This document shows positions 9,991 to 19,159 of a DNA stretch of 64,000 nt, in pieces. The stretch lies in contig CAJXKD010000001.1 of NCBI GenBank assembly GCA_913055735.1, positions 1,832,281 to 1,896,280 of the forward strand. Reading direction: 5' to 3'. This stretch comes from an uncultured Rhodospirillales bacterium (GTDB lineage Bacteria > Pseudomonadota > Alphaproteobacteria > Rhodospirillales > UBA2165). Position 1 is the stretch's first letter. Every line of letters starts with the position of its first letter. The notes beneath the pieces are model-generated. The model worked only from the letters and a program-made list of their open reading frames with translations. It was not told the DNA's origin and did no database searches. The translations under genes and the position numbers were made by a program.

Positions 9991-11226
9991 TCAGCTTTCT
10001 TCTTTCGGGCTATCATCAAGCCCGAAGGCCGTGTGAAGCGCCCTGAGTGCCAATTCGAGATAGTCTTCGGACACCAGGACGCTCACTTTGATCTCAGATG
10101 TGGAGATCACTTGGATGTTTATGCCTTTTTCCGCAAGCGCCGTGAACATGGTTTTGGCAACGCCGGCGTGACTCCGCATGCCGACACCGACGACCGAGAC
10201 TTTGACGACGCCGGAATCGGCGATCAATTTTTCACACTGCAAATCGTTCTTGGCGCCTTCGAGCAGGCGGACGGCCGCATCGAGATCGCCGCTGGCGACG
10301 GTGAAGGTCAGGTCAGTCGCCTTGCCGTCTTCAGAAACGTTCTGGACGATCATATCTACATTGATATTGGCGTCTGCCAATGGACCGAAGATGTTCGCGG
10401 CGACACCCGGTTGGTCGGCCGCACGCAAAAGGGTGATCTTCGCCTCGTCCCGGCTGTAGGAAATCCCGCTGACAACCTGCTGTTCCACGATTTTATCCTC
10501 GCTTACTACGAATGTTCCGGGATCGTCGACGAAAGTCGAGCGTACTTGTACCGGAACCCTTAGGTTCATGGCCAGTTCCACCGAACGCGTTTGCAAAACC
10601 TTGGCACCGAGGGATGCCATCTCGAGCATCTCTTCATAGGTAATTTGCTCGAGTTTGCGTGCTTTGGGGACGATGCGGGGATCGGTCGTATATATGCCGT
10701 CCACATCGGTATAGATGTCGCATCGGTCCGCTTTCAGCGCGCCGGCCAAGGCAACGGCGGACGTGTCCGACCCGCCGCGTCCGATGGTCGTGATTCTATT
10801 GTCCGGCCCTAACCCTTGGAAACCGGCGACGACGGGAACCTCGCCCGCCGCCATACGGCGGCTCAACTCGTCGGTTTCGATCCCTTGAATGCGGGCCTTG
10901 CCGTGGGCACCGTCGGTGCGGATGGGAATCTGCCAGCCGAGCCAGGAGCGCGATTGCACCCCGAGGTCCTGCAGAGCCAAGGCCATCAGGCCGGCATTGG
11001 CCTGCTCGCCGGTCGCGACGACCGCATCGTACTCGCGGGCGTCGAACATGGAGCTGATCTGGCTGGTAAGCTCGACCATGCGATTGGTCACGCCCGCCAT
11101 CGCTGACACGACGACCGCGATTTCATGACCGGCATCGACCTCGCGTTTGACTCGCAGGGCCGCGTGCTTGATGCGCTCGACGTCGGCAACGGACGTCCCA
11201 CCGAATTTTTGAACAATTCGTGCCAT
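9991..11226 (-). CDS. lysC: aspartate kinase
   Basis: The first step of the aspartate pathway to lysine, threonine and methionine: ATP-dependent phosphorylation of aspartate. The 411-residue protein starts MARIVQKFGGTSVAD, the kinase signature. It has GRGGSDTSAVALA in the catalytic domain and two C-terminal ACT domains (about residues 265-405) for feedback control by lysine or threonine. A longer in-frame reading to 11340 adds 38 unlikely residues; ATG at 11226 has AAGG upstream. It is divergent from ubiG with about 230 bp between them, and 85 bp upstream of ptsP. Confidence 0.96.
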   Translation of the reverse strand: MARIVQKFGGTSVADVERIKHAALRVKREVDAGHEIAVVVSAMAGVTNRMVELTSQISSMFDAREYDAVVATGEQANAGLMALALQDLGVQSRSWLGWQIPIRTDGAHGKARIQGIETDELSRRMAAGEVPVVAGFQGLGPDNRITTIGRGGSDTSAVALAGALKADRCDIYTDVDGIYTTDPRIVPKARKLEQITYEEMLEMASLGAKVLQTRSVELAMNLRVPVQVRSTFVDDPGTFVVSEDKIVEQQVVSGISYSRDEAKITLLRAADQPGVAANIFGPLADANINVDMIVQNVSEDGKATDLTFTVASGDLDAAVRLLEGAKNDLQCEKLIADSGVVKVSVVGVGMRSHAGVAKTMFTALAEKGINIQVISTSEIKVSVLVSEDYLELALRALHTAFGLDDSPKEES

Positions 11227-11453
11227 TACGGATGAACCTTGTCGATTTCCCGCCGCTTGATAATCTCGCTGACGGGTTGTCCCGCGACCGGGCCGTTTGC
11301 TCGGCCCGGCGGGCGCGCGTATACATACTCTTTCGGTCATGCGGGCGCAAGGGAATCGGCGCTAAATCGCTGAAAAACCAAGGCTTGCGATGACCGAGCA
11401 ACGGCGCGCATTGTTGTGGGTCAGAGAAACCGTAATCCGTACCGGGTCATTCC

Positions 11454-12230
11454 ATGGTTCATCCCGATCCAGCTCCAGAAATGAATTCAGCCCGCCAATC
11501 GGCGACGACGGCGGCGCAAGACGAGGTCGAACGGTTTGCCGCACAAGCCGACGACTGGTGGGACGAAACCGGCATCTTTGGGCAGCTGCACAAGATCAAT
11601 CCGGCGCGGATCACGTTTATCCGAGATCATTTGTGCGCCCATTTCGGCCGCGATCCAATGGCCATCGATTCTCTGAAAGGCCTCACGATCGTCGATATCG
11701 GCTGCGGCGGCGGGCTGCTGACGGAGCCCATGGCGCGTTTGGGCGCCGAGGTCACGGGCCTCGATGCCGCCGCCGAGGGCATTGTGGCGGCGGCGGCGCA
11801 TGCGCGCGAAATGGGATTGTCCATCGACTACCAGACGGCGTTGCCGGAAGATCTCGCCGCCACCGGACGGACCTTCGACGTGGTGCTGAACATGGAAGTG
11901 GTGGAGCATGTTGCCGATCCGGCCGCGTTTTTCGCCGCCGCCGGGGCGCTTGTCCGTCCCGGGGGGGCTATGGTCGTTGCGACCCTGAACCGGACAATAA
12001 AGTCATTGGCGCTCGCCAAGATCGGCGCGGAGTATCTGTTGCGCTGGGTGCCACCCGGTACCCATGATTGGCGCAAGTTCGTCAAACCGTCGGAGCTCGC
12101 GCGCCATTTGCGCCGGGAAGGGTTCTCCGTCGTCGATCTCAAGGGACTGGTGTATCACCCGGCGGCCGATGAGTGGTCGCTGGGCGACGACGTCGATGTC
12201 AATTATTTGATGGTTGCCGTCAAAGACTGA
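11454..12230 (+). CDS. ubiG: ubiquinone biosynthesis O-methyltransferase
   Basis: UbiG carries out both O-methylations of ubiquinone synthesis. The 258-residue form has SAM motif I DIGCGGGLLTEPMARLGA, the N-terminal WWDETGIFGQLHKINPAR block diagnostic of UbiG, and NRTIKSLALAKIGAEYLLRWVPPGTHDW in the substrate region. A second ATG at 11481 (MNSARQSAT) is an equally good start. It is divergent from lysC, an arrangement common in alphaproteobacteria, and ends 13 bp before the convergent DUF1178 gene. Confidence 0.94.
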   Translation: MVHPDPAPEMNSARQSATTAAQDEVERFAAQADDWWDETGIFGQLHKINPARITFIRDHLCAHFGRDPMAIDSLKGLTIVDIGCGGGLLTEPMARLGAEVTGLDAAAEGIVAAAAHAREMGLSIDYQTALPEDLAATGRTFDVVLNMEVVEHVADPAAFFAAAGALVRPGGAMVVATLNRTIKSLALAKIGAEYLLRWVPPGTHDWRKFVKPSELARHLRREGFSVVDLKGLVYHPAADEWSLGDDVDVNYLMVAVKD

Positions 12231-12243
12231 ATGGCGTGATCCG

Positions 12244-12669
12244 TCAGGATGCCTTGCGCTTGCGGCTGGGTGTGGGAACGGGGGCGACCGGGATTTCCTC
12301 TTCGACCAGTTCCTTGACCTCGGCGAGGGTCGCCTCGCCGTAAATGTCACGTTCCTCTTTTTCGCCATAGTGAATGGCGCGCGCTTCCTCGGCGAACTTC
12401 TCGCCGACATAGTCGCAGTTCTCCTCCACATGTTTGCGCATCATGTTCATCACTTGGCGGACCTGTTTGGCTTTTTCGGGCAGATCGGCCAACTCGCCGC
12501 CCGAGCGGGAGTTCAACCGCGGTGCCATGATCGCTTTTTCAATTTTGGTGTCGCCGCATTCGGGGCATTCGACGGCACGTTTCTTGGCTTGCCGGTCAAA
12601 GGACTTGCTGTCCTTGAACCAGGCTTCGAATTCATGCTTGTTGGCGCAACGCAGGCTGTAGACAATCAT
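12244..12669 (-). CDS. DUF1178 family zinc-ribbon-like protein
   Basis: A small protein of 141 residues that begins MIVYSLRCANKHEFEAWF and has a CPEC pair at about residues 35-38. With Cys8 this suggests a zinc-ribbon head. A charged helical middle (KAKQVRQVMNMMRKHVEENCDYVG) and a Lys/Arg-rich tail follow. This matches the DUF1178 family, conserved in alpha- and betaproteobacteria without known function. The upstream gap (12670-12841) is AT-rich and contains a 7-bp inverted pair AATAAGC/GCTTATT, of unknown meaning. Confidence 0.85.
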   Translation of the reverse strand: MIVYSLRCANKHEFEAWFKDSKSFDRQAKKRAVECPECGDTKIEKAIMAPRLNSRSGGELADLPEKAKQVRQVMNMMRKHVEENCDYVGEKFAEEARAIHYGEKEERDIYGEATLAEVKELVEEEIPVAPVPTPSRKRKAS

Positions 12670-12841
12670 TTGTTTTAATAAGCAGCTTGTTTTGATCGGT
12701 CGTCGCTTATTTTATCCAGCCGGTCAGCCACCGGACCACGTGGGCATTTGAAATTACCGGTTTGTTCGGCGGGCGACCAGTATATTAATTTAGGCAGCTT
12801 GCCAACGTTTTGCATCTGCCTCTGCGCGGAATGGCCCATAG

Positions 12842-13408
12842 GTGATTGATTCTTCCCACACCCACGGAGACCCCGTTGCCTGGGTCCGGCGTTTCCAAAC
12901 CTTGATCCCGGCCGGCGGCATCGTTTTGGATGTGGCGTGTGGCAATGGCCGCCATAGCCGCTTTCTCGCCAAGCTGGGTTATCGGATATGTGCGGTCGAT
13001 CGGGATGTCTCTGGCGTCGAGGATTTGATCGGAACGGCAGGCATCGAGGTCGTGGAGGCTGATCTCGAAACCCAAAGTTGGCCGTTTGCCGGTCGAACCT
13101 TCGACGGAATCGTCGTGGTCAACTACTTGTACCGGCCACTCGTTCCGCACCTCCGCTTGGCGTTGGCCGACGGCGGCGTGCTGATCTATCAGACCTTCGC
13201 GCGCGGGAACGAAAAATACGGACGCCCGCGCAATCCCGACTTCTTGCTCCAGGACGGCGAACTGTTGGATATGTTCGGTGATGGGCTGAGGGTGGTCGCC
13301 TACGAAAGCGGGTTGGTCGAAGGTGAGACCCCGGCCGTGGTGCAACGGCTGTGTGCGATTAACCGTGCGCCTGACGCCGAGGTGCCGCCGGTTCTGCCCC
13401 TTCGGTAG
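12842..13408 (+). CDS. class I SAM-dependent methyltransferase
   Basis: A 188-residue Rossmann methyltransferase, with motif I LDVACGNGRHSRFLAKLGY and the acidic strand-2 end (AVDRD). It resembles TehB-like and other small-molecule methyltransferases, but the substrate cannot be read from the sequence. The start is GTG; an in-frame stop lies directly upstream, so no longer form is possible. Its last 50 bp overlap the 3' end of the convergent nitrilase-family gene. Confidence 0.8.
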   Translation: MIDSSHTHGDPVAWVRRFQTLIPAGGIVLDVACGNGRHSRFLAKLGYRICAVDRDVSGVEDLIGTAGIEVVEADLETQSWPFAGRTFDGIVVVNYLYRPLVPHLRLALADGGVLIYQTFARGNEKYGRPRNPDFLLQDGELLDMFGDGLRVVAYESGLVEGETPAVVQRLCAINRAPDAEVPPVLPLR

Positions 13409-14240
13409 AGGTAACGTCGTATGTCCGGTCGTGGGTGAGCGCGGGGATCTTGCGCCGTGCCTCACCGACCTTGGCAAGATCGATGTCGGCGGTGATGACA
13501 CCGACGTTCTCGCCGCCATCGGCTATGACCGTTCCCCATGGATCGACGATCAAAGAATGGCCGAATGTTTGGCGGTCCTCGGCATGGGTGCCGCATTGCG
13601 CCGGTGCAATGATGAAGGAGCCTGTCTCGATGGCGCGGGCCCGCTGCAGCACATGCCAATGGGCGTCACCCGTCACCTTGGTAAAGGCGGCCGGAACGCA
13701 CAGCACGTCGGCCCCGGCTTTGGCGAGATCGCGGTAGAGATAGGCGAAGCGCACGTCATAACAAATGGATAGGCCGAACCGGCCCCACGGCGTTTCCGCG
13801 ACCACGGCTTTGCCGCCGGGCTCATAGGTGGCGGATTCCTTGTAGGTTTGCCCGTCGCCTACTTCGACGTCGAACATGTGGATCTTGTCGTAGGTGGTAG
13901 CGACATTCCCCGCCGGATCGAACAGGTAGGACCGGTTGGCAATCCGTCCACCCGGCAGATCGGCCGGCCGCTTGATGGCGAGCGAACCGATCAGTAGCCA
14001 TGCACCGGTTTGGCGCGCGGCATCGGCGAAGACGGGCAGGCCGGGATGATCGCCTTCAAAGGGTGTTTTCGCGATCATCGCGTCGCTGTCCGGCTCGATC
14101 ATGCCGGTGCATTCGGGTGTCGCGATGAAATCGGCGCCTTGGGCAGCAGCCTCGAAGATCAAATCGCGCGCGGTATGGATGTTGGGCTCGAGGTCGCGTC
14201 CGACGTTCAGTTGAATGCACGCGGCTTTGAAGCCGGTCAT
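13359..14240 (-). CDS. carbon-nitrogen hydrolase (nitrilase superfamily)
   Basis: A nitrilase-fold amidase with the Glu-Lys-Cys triad: Glu43 (ATPECTG), Lys119 (TYDKIHMF) and Cys160 (LSICYDVRF). It is closest to the Nit1/omega-amidase-like group, whose members hydrolyse deaminated glutathione or alpha-ketoglutaramate. The adjacent glutaredoxin gene would fit a thiol-repair role, which is inference. I chose ATG 14240 (MTGFKAACIQL) because GGGGG stands 7 bases upstream; an in-frame ATG at 14258 is the alternative. The 3' end overlaps the methyltransferase gene on the other strand by 50 bp. Confidence 0.88.
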   Translation of the reverse strand: MTGFKAACIQLNVGRDLEPNIHTARDLIFEAAAQGADFIATPECTGMIEPDSDAMIAKTPFEGDHPGLPVFADAARQTGAWLLIGSLAIKRPADLPGGRIANRSYLFDPAGNVATTYDKIHMFDVEVGDGQTYKESATYEPGGKAVVAETPWGRFGLSICYDVRFAYLYRDLAKAGADVLCVPAAFTKVTGDAHWHVLQRARAIETGSFIIAPAQCGTHAEDRQTFGHSLIVDPWGTVIADGGENVGVITADIDLAKVGEARRKIPALTHDRTYDVTSTEGAEPAAPRRQAHG

Positions 14241-14265
14241 GTCCGGACCCCCGGCCATCGTCCGC

Positions 14266-14532
14266 TTAGGCGGCGGGCTGGTTTAAGAGGGGATCGAGTT
14301 CGCCTTTTGCGTCCAAAGCATAGAGTTCATCGCACCCTCCGACGTGTTTATCGTCGATAAAAATCTGCGGCACGGTATAACCGCCATTGGCGCGCTGCTC
14401 CATTTCCTTGCGGCGACCTGGATGCAGCATCACGTCGATTTCCGTGAACTCGGTGCCCTTTTGCTTCAACAGATTCTTTGCCCGGTAGCAAAAGCCGCAA
14501 AACGGCGATGTATAAATCTCAACCTTGGCCAA
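14266..14532 (-). CDS. grxC: glutaredoxin 3 (dithiol)
   Basis: An 88-residue glutaredoxin with the redox site Cys12-Gly-Phe-Cys15 after SPF, the cis-proline TVPQIFI and the glutathione-binding GGCDEL. It reduces protein and glutathione mixed disulfides in the cytoplasm. The start is TTG, with GGGAGA about 8 bases upstream; no suitable ATG exists before the first strand. It lies upstream of the nitrilase-family gene on the same strand. The active site is CGFC rather than the common CPYC. The gap to comF (14533-14668) shows no gene. Confidence 0.92.
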   Translation of the reverse strand: MAKVEIYTSPFCGFCYRAKNLLKQKGTEFTEIDVMLHPGRRKEMEQRANGGYTVPQIFIDDKHVGGCDELYALDAKGELDPLLNQPAA

Positions 14533-14668
14533 CTTCTTGTCTCCCGCGCCGATCTCTGCGGCGCCGAAATATCATTGCTCGGTAATGTACATAATATAGC
14601 TGGCCCAGTCCCAGTGGCCAGCCACATCGACGTTATCCCCTGTTTTCTGGGGCAAATTCTCGACCGAT

Positions 14669-15442
14669 CTAGGTTTCCGTGCGGACGACCCGGGCGAGCG
14701 TGAGGACGTCGACCCCGGTGGCGCCCGCCCGCGTAAGTGGCCGGATGCAGGCCGCGGCGGTCTCGCCGGTGGTGAGCACATCGTCGATCAGCAGGACCCG
14801 TTTTCCCGAAACCTGTTGTGCCATTTTGCCGGATGCGATGGCGCCCGCGAGGCGCCGCCGCCGGGCCGAGCGATTGAGCCGCCCGAGGGACGGGGTGGCG
14901 CGCCGGCGGGTGAGCGCCCGTTCGACGACCGGCAAGCCGGTTTCCTTCCCTAGCGCCTGGGCGAGCAAGGCCGACTGGTTGTAGCGGCGGCGGAACAGCC
15001 GCGTCCAATGAAGCGGTACCGGCACCAACACGTCGGCCTCGGCGATCAGATCGCTTCCTGCACGCGCCAACCATTTGCCGAAGGCAGCTGCCGCGTGGGT
15101 CGCATCCGCATGCTTGAAGCGGAGGACGAGATCGCGGCTTGCGTCGGTGTAAACGAACACCGCGCGCGCCCGGCCGTAGGGTGGAGATTCCTTGAGACAC
15201 GCACCGCAAAATGCATCCGGTCCCGTTTCATGGGCGAACGGTGTACCGCAAGCGGCACAAAAGGGGGGCGCAATGAAAGTCACCTCGCGCCAGCAATCGG
15301 CGCACAACGTTCCCGGTGTGTCGACCAACGCCCGGCATTTGAGGCATTGAGGGGGGAACAGCGTATCGACAAACCGCCGCGCAACGGCCAAGAGCCACGT
15401 CGGCGAGGAAGAAATCGACCGGTTATCCGTTGCGCTGTCCAT
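14669..15442 (-). CDS. ComF family phosphoribosyltransferase-like protein
   Basis: The 257-residue protein carries an N-terminal four-cysteine zinc finger (CLKC, CADC, then CAACGTP and CGAC) and a C-terminal type I PRTase fold with the PRPP loop LLIDDVLTTGETAAAC. ComF proteins are linked to DNA uptake in competent bacteria and to replication restart; their biochemical role is open. ATG at 15442 avoids overlap with the divergent methyltransferase; an in-frame extension to 15514 would overlap it. Confidence 0.87.
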   Translation of the reverse strand: MDSATDNRSISSSPTWLLAVARRFVDTLFPPQCLKCRALVDTPGTLCADCWREVTFIAPPFCAACGTPFAHETGPDAFCGACLKESPPYGRARAVFVYTDASRDLVLRFKHADATHAAAAFGKWLARAGSDLIAEADVLVPVPLHWTRLFRRRYNQSALLAQALGKETGLPVVERALTRRRATPSLGRLNRSARRRRLAGAIASGKMAQQVSGKRVLLIDDVLTTGETAAACIRPLTRAGATGVDVLTLARVVRTET

Positions 15443-15504
15443 GACGCATTTAACCGCGCTTTCGCCGACGCGACAATCGGGACGCTTTGTGCCATAAGGT
15501 CGCC

Positions 15505-16401
15505 ATGGCGCCACCCGAAAAGACTTCCGATGCGATGACCGTCTTCGACCGCTATGCGGTGCGTCTACATCGTGATCGGTCTGCCCGAAATTTCGGCGAG
15601 TTCGATTTTCTGTTCCGCCATGTCGGTGCGGCGCTTATCGACCGTCTGCAGGACATAACCCGCGACTTTCCGCGTGTTCTCGATCTCGGCGGACGGGACG
15701 GTTTTCTTTCAGAACTCATTGCCGGGCACAACGGCATCGAGAACGTCGTTCGGTGCGACCTGTCGGAAGCCTTCATGCACGATGGGGGCGGCTTGCGAGT
15801 CGTTGCCGACGAAGAGTTTGTGCCTTTCGGGCCGGAAAGCTTCGATCTGGTCGTCAGCTGCCTCGATCTCCATTGGGTCAACGATTTGCCGGGAACGTTG
15901 GTGCAGCTTCGCCAAGTCCTGAAACCGGACGGCCTGTTCCTGGCGGCAATGTTTGGCGGCAATACGCTGTCCGAGTTGCGGGCATCCTTGATCGCCGCTG
16001 AGACGGAAACAATGGGCGGCGCGGGACCGCGGGTGTCGCCGTTTGCCGATGTACGCGATGCCGGCAATTTGTTGGTGCGGGCCGGGTTCGCGCTCCCTGT
16101 CGCCGACAATTTCGAGGTGACGGTTTCCTATGCCGATCCCTTAAAGCTGATGCGCGATTTGCGCGGCATGGGCGAAAGCAATGCCGTGCGTGCCCGGCAA
16201 CGTGGGTTCACGCGGCGGGATGTTTTGGCGCGGGCGGCGGCGCACTATCAGGACCGCCACGCCGATGCCGACGGACGTGTTCCGGCGACCTTCGAGGTGA
16301 TTATGCTGACGGCTTGGGCACCCCATGCCGCACAGCCGAAACCTCTGGCACGCGGCTCCGGGCAGATATCGCTTGCCGACGTGCTGAAGGAAGATAAATA
16401 G
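15505..16401 (+). CDS. SAM methyltransferase/hydroxylase-like protein of the NDUFAF5/BioC type
   Basis: The protein has a SAM domain with LDLGGRDGFLSELIAG and a conserved LHWVNDLPGTLVQLRQVLKPDGLFLAAMFGGNTL block. That block is typical of the alphaproteobacterial relatives of mitochondrial NDUFAF5 (complex I assembly) and of BioC. The C-terminal region (RDLRGMGESNA) also matches this group. ATG 15505 has AAGG 8 bases upstream; ATG 15535 (MTVFDRYAVRLHRDR) is a good alternative. Without bio genes nearby, an NDUFAF5-like role is the better guess. It is divergent from comF. Confidence 0.82.
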   Translation: MAPPEKTSDAMTVFDRYAVRLHRDRSARNFGEFDFLFRHVGAALIDRLQDITRDFPRVLDLGGRDGFLSELIAGHNGIENVVRCDLSEAFMHDGGGLRVVADEEFVPFGPESFDLVVSCLDLHWVNDLPGTLVQLRQVLKPDGLFLAAMFGGNTLSELRASLIAAETETMGGAGPRVSPFADVRDAGNLLVRAGFALPVADNFEVTVSYADPLKLMRDLRGMGESNAVRARQRGFTRRDVLARAAAHYQDRHADADGRVPATFEVIMLTAWAPHAAQPKPLARGSGQISLADVLKEDK

Positions 16402-16426
16402 AGACCAATTGAAAGAAGTTTGTTCC

Positions 16427-17125
16427 ATGCAGTTCCACGCCCCGCTCATCCGCGGCACCCTCATCAAACGCTATAAACGCTTCATGGCCGATGTCACCTT
16501 GGAGGACGGGTCCGTCGTGACCGCCCACTGCGCCAATTCGGGAACCATGTTGAGCGTCAACGAACCGGGAACGGAAGTGTGGTTGTCGCCGGCGCAAAAC
16601 CCGGACCGCAAACTCAAATATACCTGGGAACTGATCCGTATCGGTGACGCACTGGTCGGCATCAACACCCAGCATCCGAACAAGATCGTGGCTGAGGCGA
16701 TCGAAGGTGGCACGGTTCCGGAACTCGCCGGTTACGAAAATTTGCGCCGCGAAGTGAAGTACGGCAAAAACTCCCGCATCGACATTTTGCTCGAGGATGC
16801 GGGCAAACCGGATTGTTTCGTCGAGATCAAGAACGTCACCATGAAGCGCGCCGACGTCGCCGAGTTTCCCGATGCGGTGACGGCGCGCGGCACCAAGCAT
16901 TTGGGCGAGCTTGCCGATCAGGTGGCCGAGGGGCACCGGGCGGTGATGTTCTATCTCGTGCAACGCGGCGATTGTGACCGTTTCACCCTGGCCGACGACA
17001 TCGATCCCACCTACGCGGAAGCCCTGCACAAAGCCCGGAAGGCGGGGGTCGAAATATTGGCCTATGATTGCCGGGTGGATACCGACGGCGTCGCCGTCTC
17101 CCGCCCGGTCGAAATCGCGCTGTGA
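16427..17125 (+). CDS. sfsA: sugar fermentation stimulation protein homologue
   Basis: A 232-residue SfsA protein containing the conserved AHCANSGTMLSV, YGKNSRIDILL and FVEIKNVTM blocks. The E-x-K-like EIKNVT motif recalls nuclease folds, and DNA binding has been reported for E. coli SfsA, but the precise role is unknown. ATG 16427 is preferred: AAAGAAG lies about 10 bases upstream, while the longer form would need a TTG at 16409. It follows the methyltransferase by 25 bp on the same strand, probably one operon. Confidence 0.93.
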   Translation: MQFHAPLIRGTLIKRYKRFMADVTLEDGSVVTAHCANSGTMLSVNEPGTEVWLSPAQNPDRKLKYTWELIRIGDALVGINTQHPNKIVAEAIEGGTVPELAGYENLRREVKYGKNSRIDILLEDAGKPDCFVEIKNVTMKRADVAEFPDAVTARGTKHLGELADQVAEGHRAVMFYLVQRGDCDRFTLADDIDPTYAEALHKARKAGVEILAYDCRVDTDGVAVSRPVEIAL

Positions 17126-17272
17126 GAGCCGGCTTCAGACCACTCGGACTATTAACCGCCTGTTGAGTGGCGGCGGCTAAATTACCGGATATATGAGGTG
17201 AACCGATAAGGGGTCGGCAACGGCCCATGGGTGTGGTTTAATCCGCGCCGGCATCAATGGAGATCGAACCAG

Positions 17273-18067
17273 GTGGACGCTGAACCGAGAAGCATAAAAA
17301 TCCATTCCGAAGCGGATTTCGAAGGTATGCGCAAGGCTGGCCGGCTGGCCGCCGAGACGCTCGACTTCCTCGCCGACCATGTGAAACCCGGCGTGACGAC
17401 GGGCGAGTTGGATCAACTCGGCGCCGAGTTCGTCGCCGCGCGCGGCGGCGTCTCCGCGCCGCTGAACTATCGCGGCTTTCCGAAATCTTTGTGCACCTCG
17501 GTCAACCATGTCGTCTGTCACGGTATTCCCGGCGACAAGGTCTTGGCCGAAGGCGACGTCATCAACATCGACGTGACACCCATCGTCGATGGTTGGCACG
17601 GTGATACCAGCCGCATGTTTTACGTCGGCGAGGTGAGCATCAAGGCCAAGCGCCTGATCGACATCACCTATGAGGCGATGATGCGCGGCATCGAAGTGGT
17701 GCGCCCCGGCGCGACCGTGGGCGATATCGGCCACGCCATCGAAACCTTCGTCCGGCCCTATCGCTATTCCATCGTGCGCGATTTTTGCGGCCACGGTGTT
17801 GGCCGCATCTTTCACGATGCGCCGAACATTTTGCACTTCGGCAGTCCCGGCGAAGGGCCGCTTCTGCGCCAGGGCATGTTCTTCACGGTCGAGCCGATGA
17901 TCAATGCGGGCCGCCCCGAAGTGAAGATCCTCAGCGACGGCTGGACGGCGGTCACCAAGGACCGTTCGCTGTCGGCGCAGTTCGAGCACACCATCGGCGT
18001 GACCGAGGACGGCTGCGAGATCTTCACCCTCTCGCCCGCGGGCCGCGACCGGCCGCCTTACGACTAA
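17273..18067 (+). CDS. map: methionine aminopeptidase type I
   Basis: Removes the initiator methionine from nascent proteins. It has the dinuclear metal site residues in NIDVTPIVDGWHGDTSRMF (two Asp), FCGHGVGRIFHD (His) and TVEPMIN and QFEHTIGV (two Glu). The substrate-positioning His lies in NHVVCHGIP. The GTG at 17273 has GGAG 10 bases upstream and gives 264 residues; an upstream in-frame GTG at 17231 is possible. The gene is followed by radC after 22 bp. Confidence 0.94.
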   Translation: MDAEPRSIKIHSEADFEGMRKAGRLAAETLDFLADHVKPGVTTGELDQLGAEFVAARGGVSAPLNYRGFPKSLCTSVNHVVCHGIPGDKVLAEGDVINIDVTPIVDGWHGDTSRMFYVGEVSIKAKRLIDITYEAMMRGIEVVRPGATVGDIGHAIETFVRPYRYSIVRDFCGHGVGRIFHDAPNILHFGSPGEGPLLRQGMFFTVEPMINAGRPEVKILSDGWTAVTKDRSLSAQFEHTIGVTEDGCEIFTLSPAGRDRPPYD

Positions 18068-18089
18068 GTCTGGCGGCGGGGCGGCTGCC

Positions 18090-18770
18090 ATGTCCGAAAA
18101 GCCCCATTACGTTGGCCATCGCAACCGGCTACGCGAACGCTTCCTGAACGCGGGCGGCGACGCGCTTCCCGATTATGAAATGCTGGAACTAATCCTGTTC
18201 ATGGCGTTGCCGCGCGGCGACGTGAAGCCGCTCGCCAAGCGGCTGATCGCGCGTTTCGGCTCCTACGCCGAGGTCATCAGTGCCGATCCCGACGATCTCA
18301 AGTCCGTCGACGGGGTGGGCGATGCGGTGGTTGCATCCTTGAAAACGGTGCGCGACGGCGCGCTTAGGCTGATGCAGCAGGAATTGGTCGGACAGCCGGT
18401 GATCTCGTCCTGGCAGGCGCTCAACGACTATTGCCGCGCGGCCATGGCGCGGGAAAAGAATGAGCAGTTCCGCCTGTTTTTCCTCAACCGCAAGAACGTG
18501 TTGATCGCCGACGAGGTGCAGCAGCGCGGCACCGTCGATCAAACCTCGGTCTATCCGCGCGAGGTGGTCAAACGGGCCTTGGAATTGGGGGCGACGGCGA
18601 TCATCATGGTGCACAACCATCCGTCGGGCGATCCCGAACCGTCGCCGGGCGACGTGGAGATGACCAACGAGGTCAAGGAAACCGCGGCGCGGCTGGGGAT
18701 CACCCTGCACGATCATGTCATCGTCGGGCGCAACGGCTCGACGAGTTTCAGAAGCATGGGGCTATTGTAA
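18090..18770 (+). CDS. radC: RadC family JAMM-domain protein
   Basis: The 226-residue protein has an N-terminal helix-hairpin-helix region (GDVKPLAKRLIARFGSYAEV, VDGVGDAV) and a C-terminal JAB1/MPN+ metal site in MVHNHPSGDPEPSPGD, where the two His and the Asp bind zinc. Once thought a DNA repair factor, the family has no settled function; isopeptidase-type chemistry is suggested by the fold. The order map-radC is common in alphaproteobacteria and the 22-bp spacing suggests one transcript. Confidence 0.92.
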   Translation: MSEKPHYVGHRNRLRERFLNAGGDALPDYEMLELILFMALPRGDVKPLAKRLIARFGSYAEVISADPDDLKSVDGVGDAVVASLKTVRDGALRLMQQELVGQPVISSWQALNDYCRAAMAREKNEQFRLFFLNRKNVLIADEVQQRGTVDQTSVYPREVVKRALELGATAIIMVHNHPSGDPEPSPGDVEMTNEVKETAARLGITLHDHVIVGRNGSTSFRSMGLL

Positions 18771-18783
18771 AAGGAGGCAAAGA

Positions 18784-19104
18784 ATGTTCGCTGAATTGGT
18801 AAAACTGAAACTGCCTGATGGCTGGACGCGGGAAGACGCGGCGAAGGATACCTGGAATGCGGTGCCGCGCTGGAAAGCCAATCCCGATCTGATCCGCAAG
18901 CACTTCATGCTCGGCGAGGACGGCCACCTTTACGGCTTCTATCTGTGGAAATCGAAAGAAGCGGCGCAGGAAGGGCACAATAAGGAATGGCAGGAAATGA
19001 CCAAGGAACGCACCGGCGCCATGCCGGAGTTCAGCCATTTCGATGTGATGATGATTTTGGACAACGAGACCGACGCGGTCGACGAATACGAACCGGCAGC
19101 GTAG
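18784..19104 (+). CDS. small YdhR-like dimeric alpha/beta-barrel protein
   Basis: A protein of 106 residues starting MFAELVKLKLPDGWTRED. A perfect AAAGGAGG lies 6 bases before the ATG, which rules out the longer in-frame reading through radC. Pattern and length (MLGEDGHLYGFYLWKSKEAAQEGH, then FDVMMILDN) fit small ferredoxin-like barrel proteins of the YdhR or antibiotic-biosynthesis monooxygenase class, proposed monooxygenases or electron-carrier partners. It sits 13 bp after radC and 55 bp before the TauD-type dioxygenase. Family assignment is moderately secure; activity is unknown. Confidence 0.7.
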   Translation: MFAELVKLKLPDGWTREDAAKDTWNAVPRWKANPDLIRKHFMLGEDGHLYGFYLWKSKEAAQEGHNKEWQEMTKERTGAMPEFSHFDVMMILDNETDAVDEYEPAA

Positions 19105-19159
19105 TATAGTTCCAACGACAATAAGTCTAGATAATAGGACTATATGCGGAGGACGAAAA

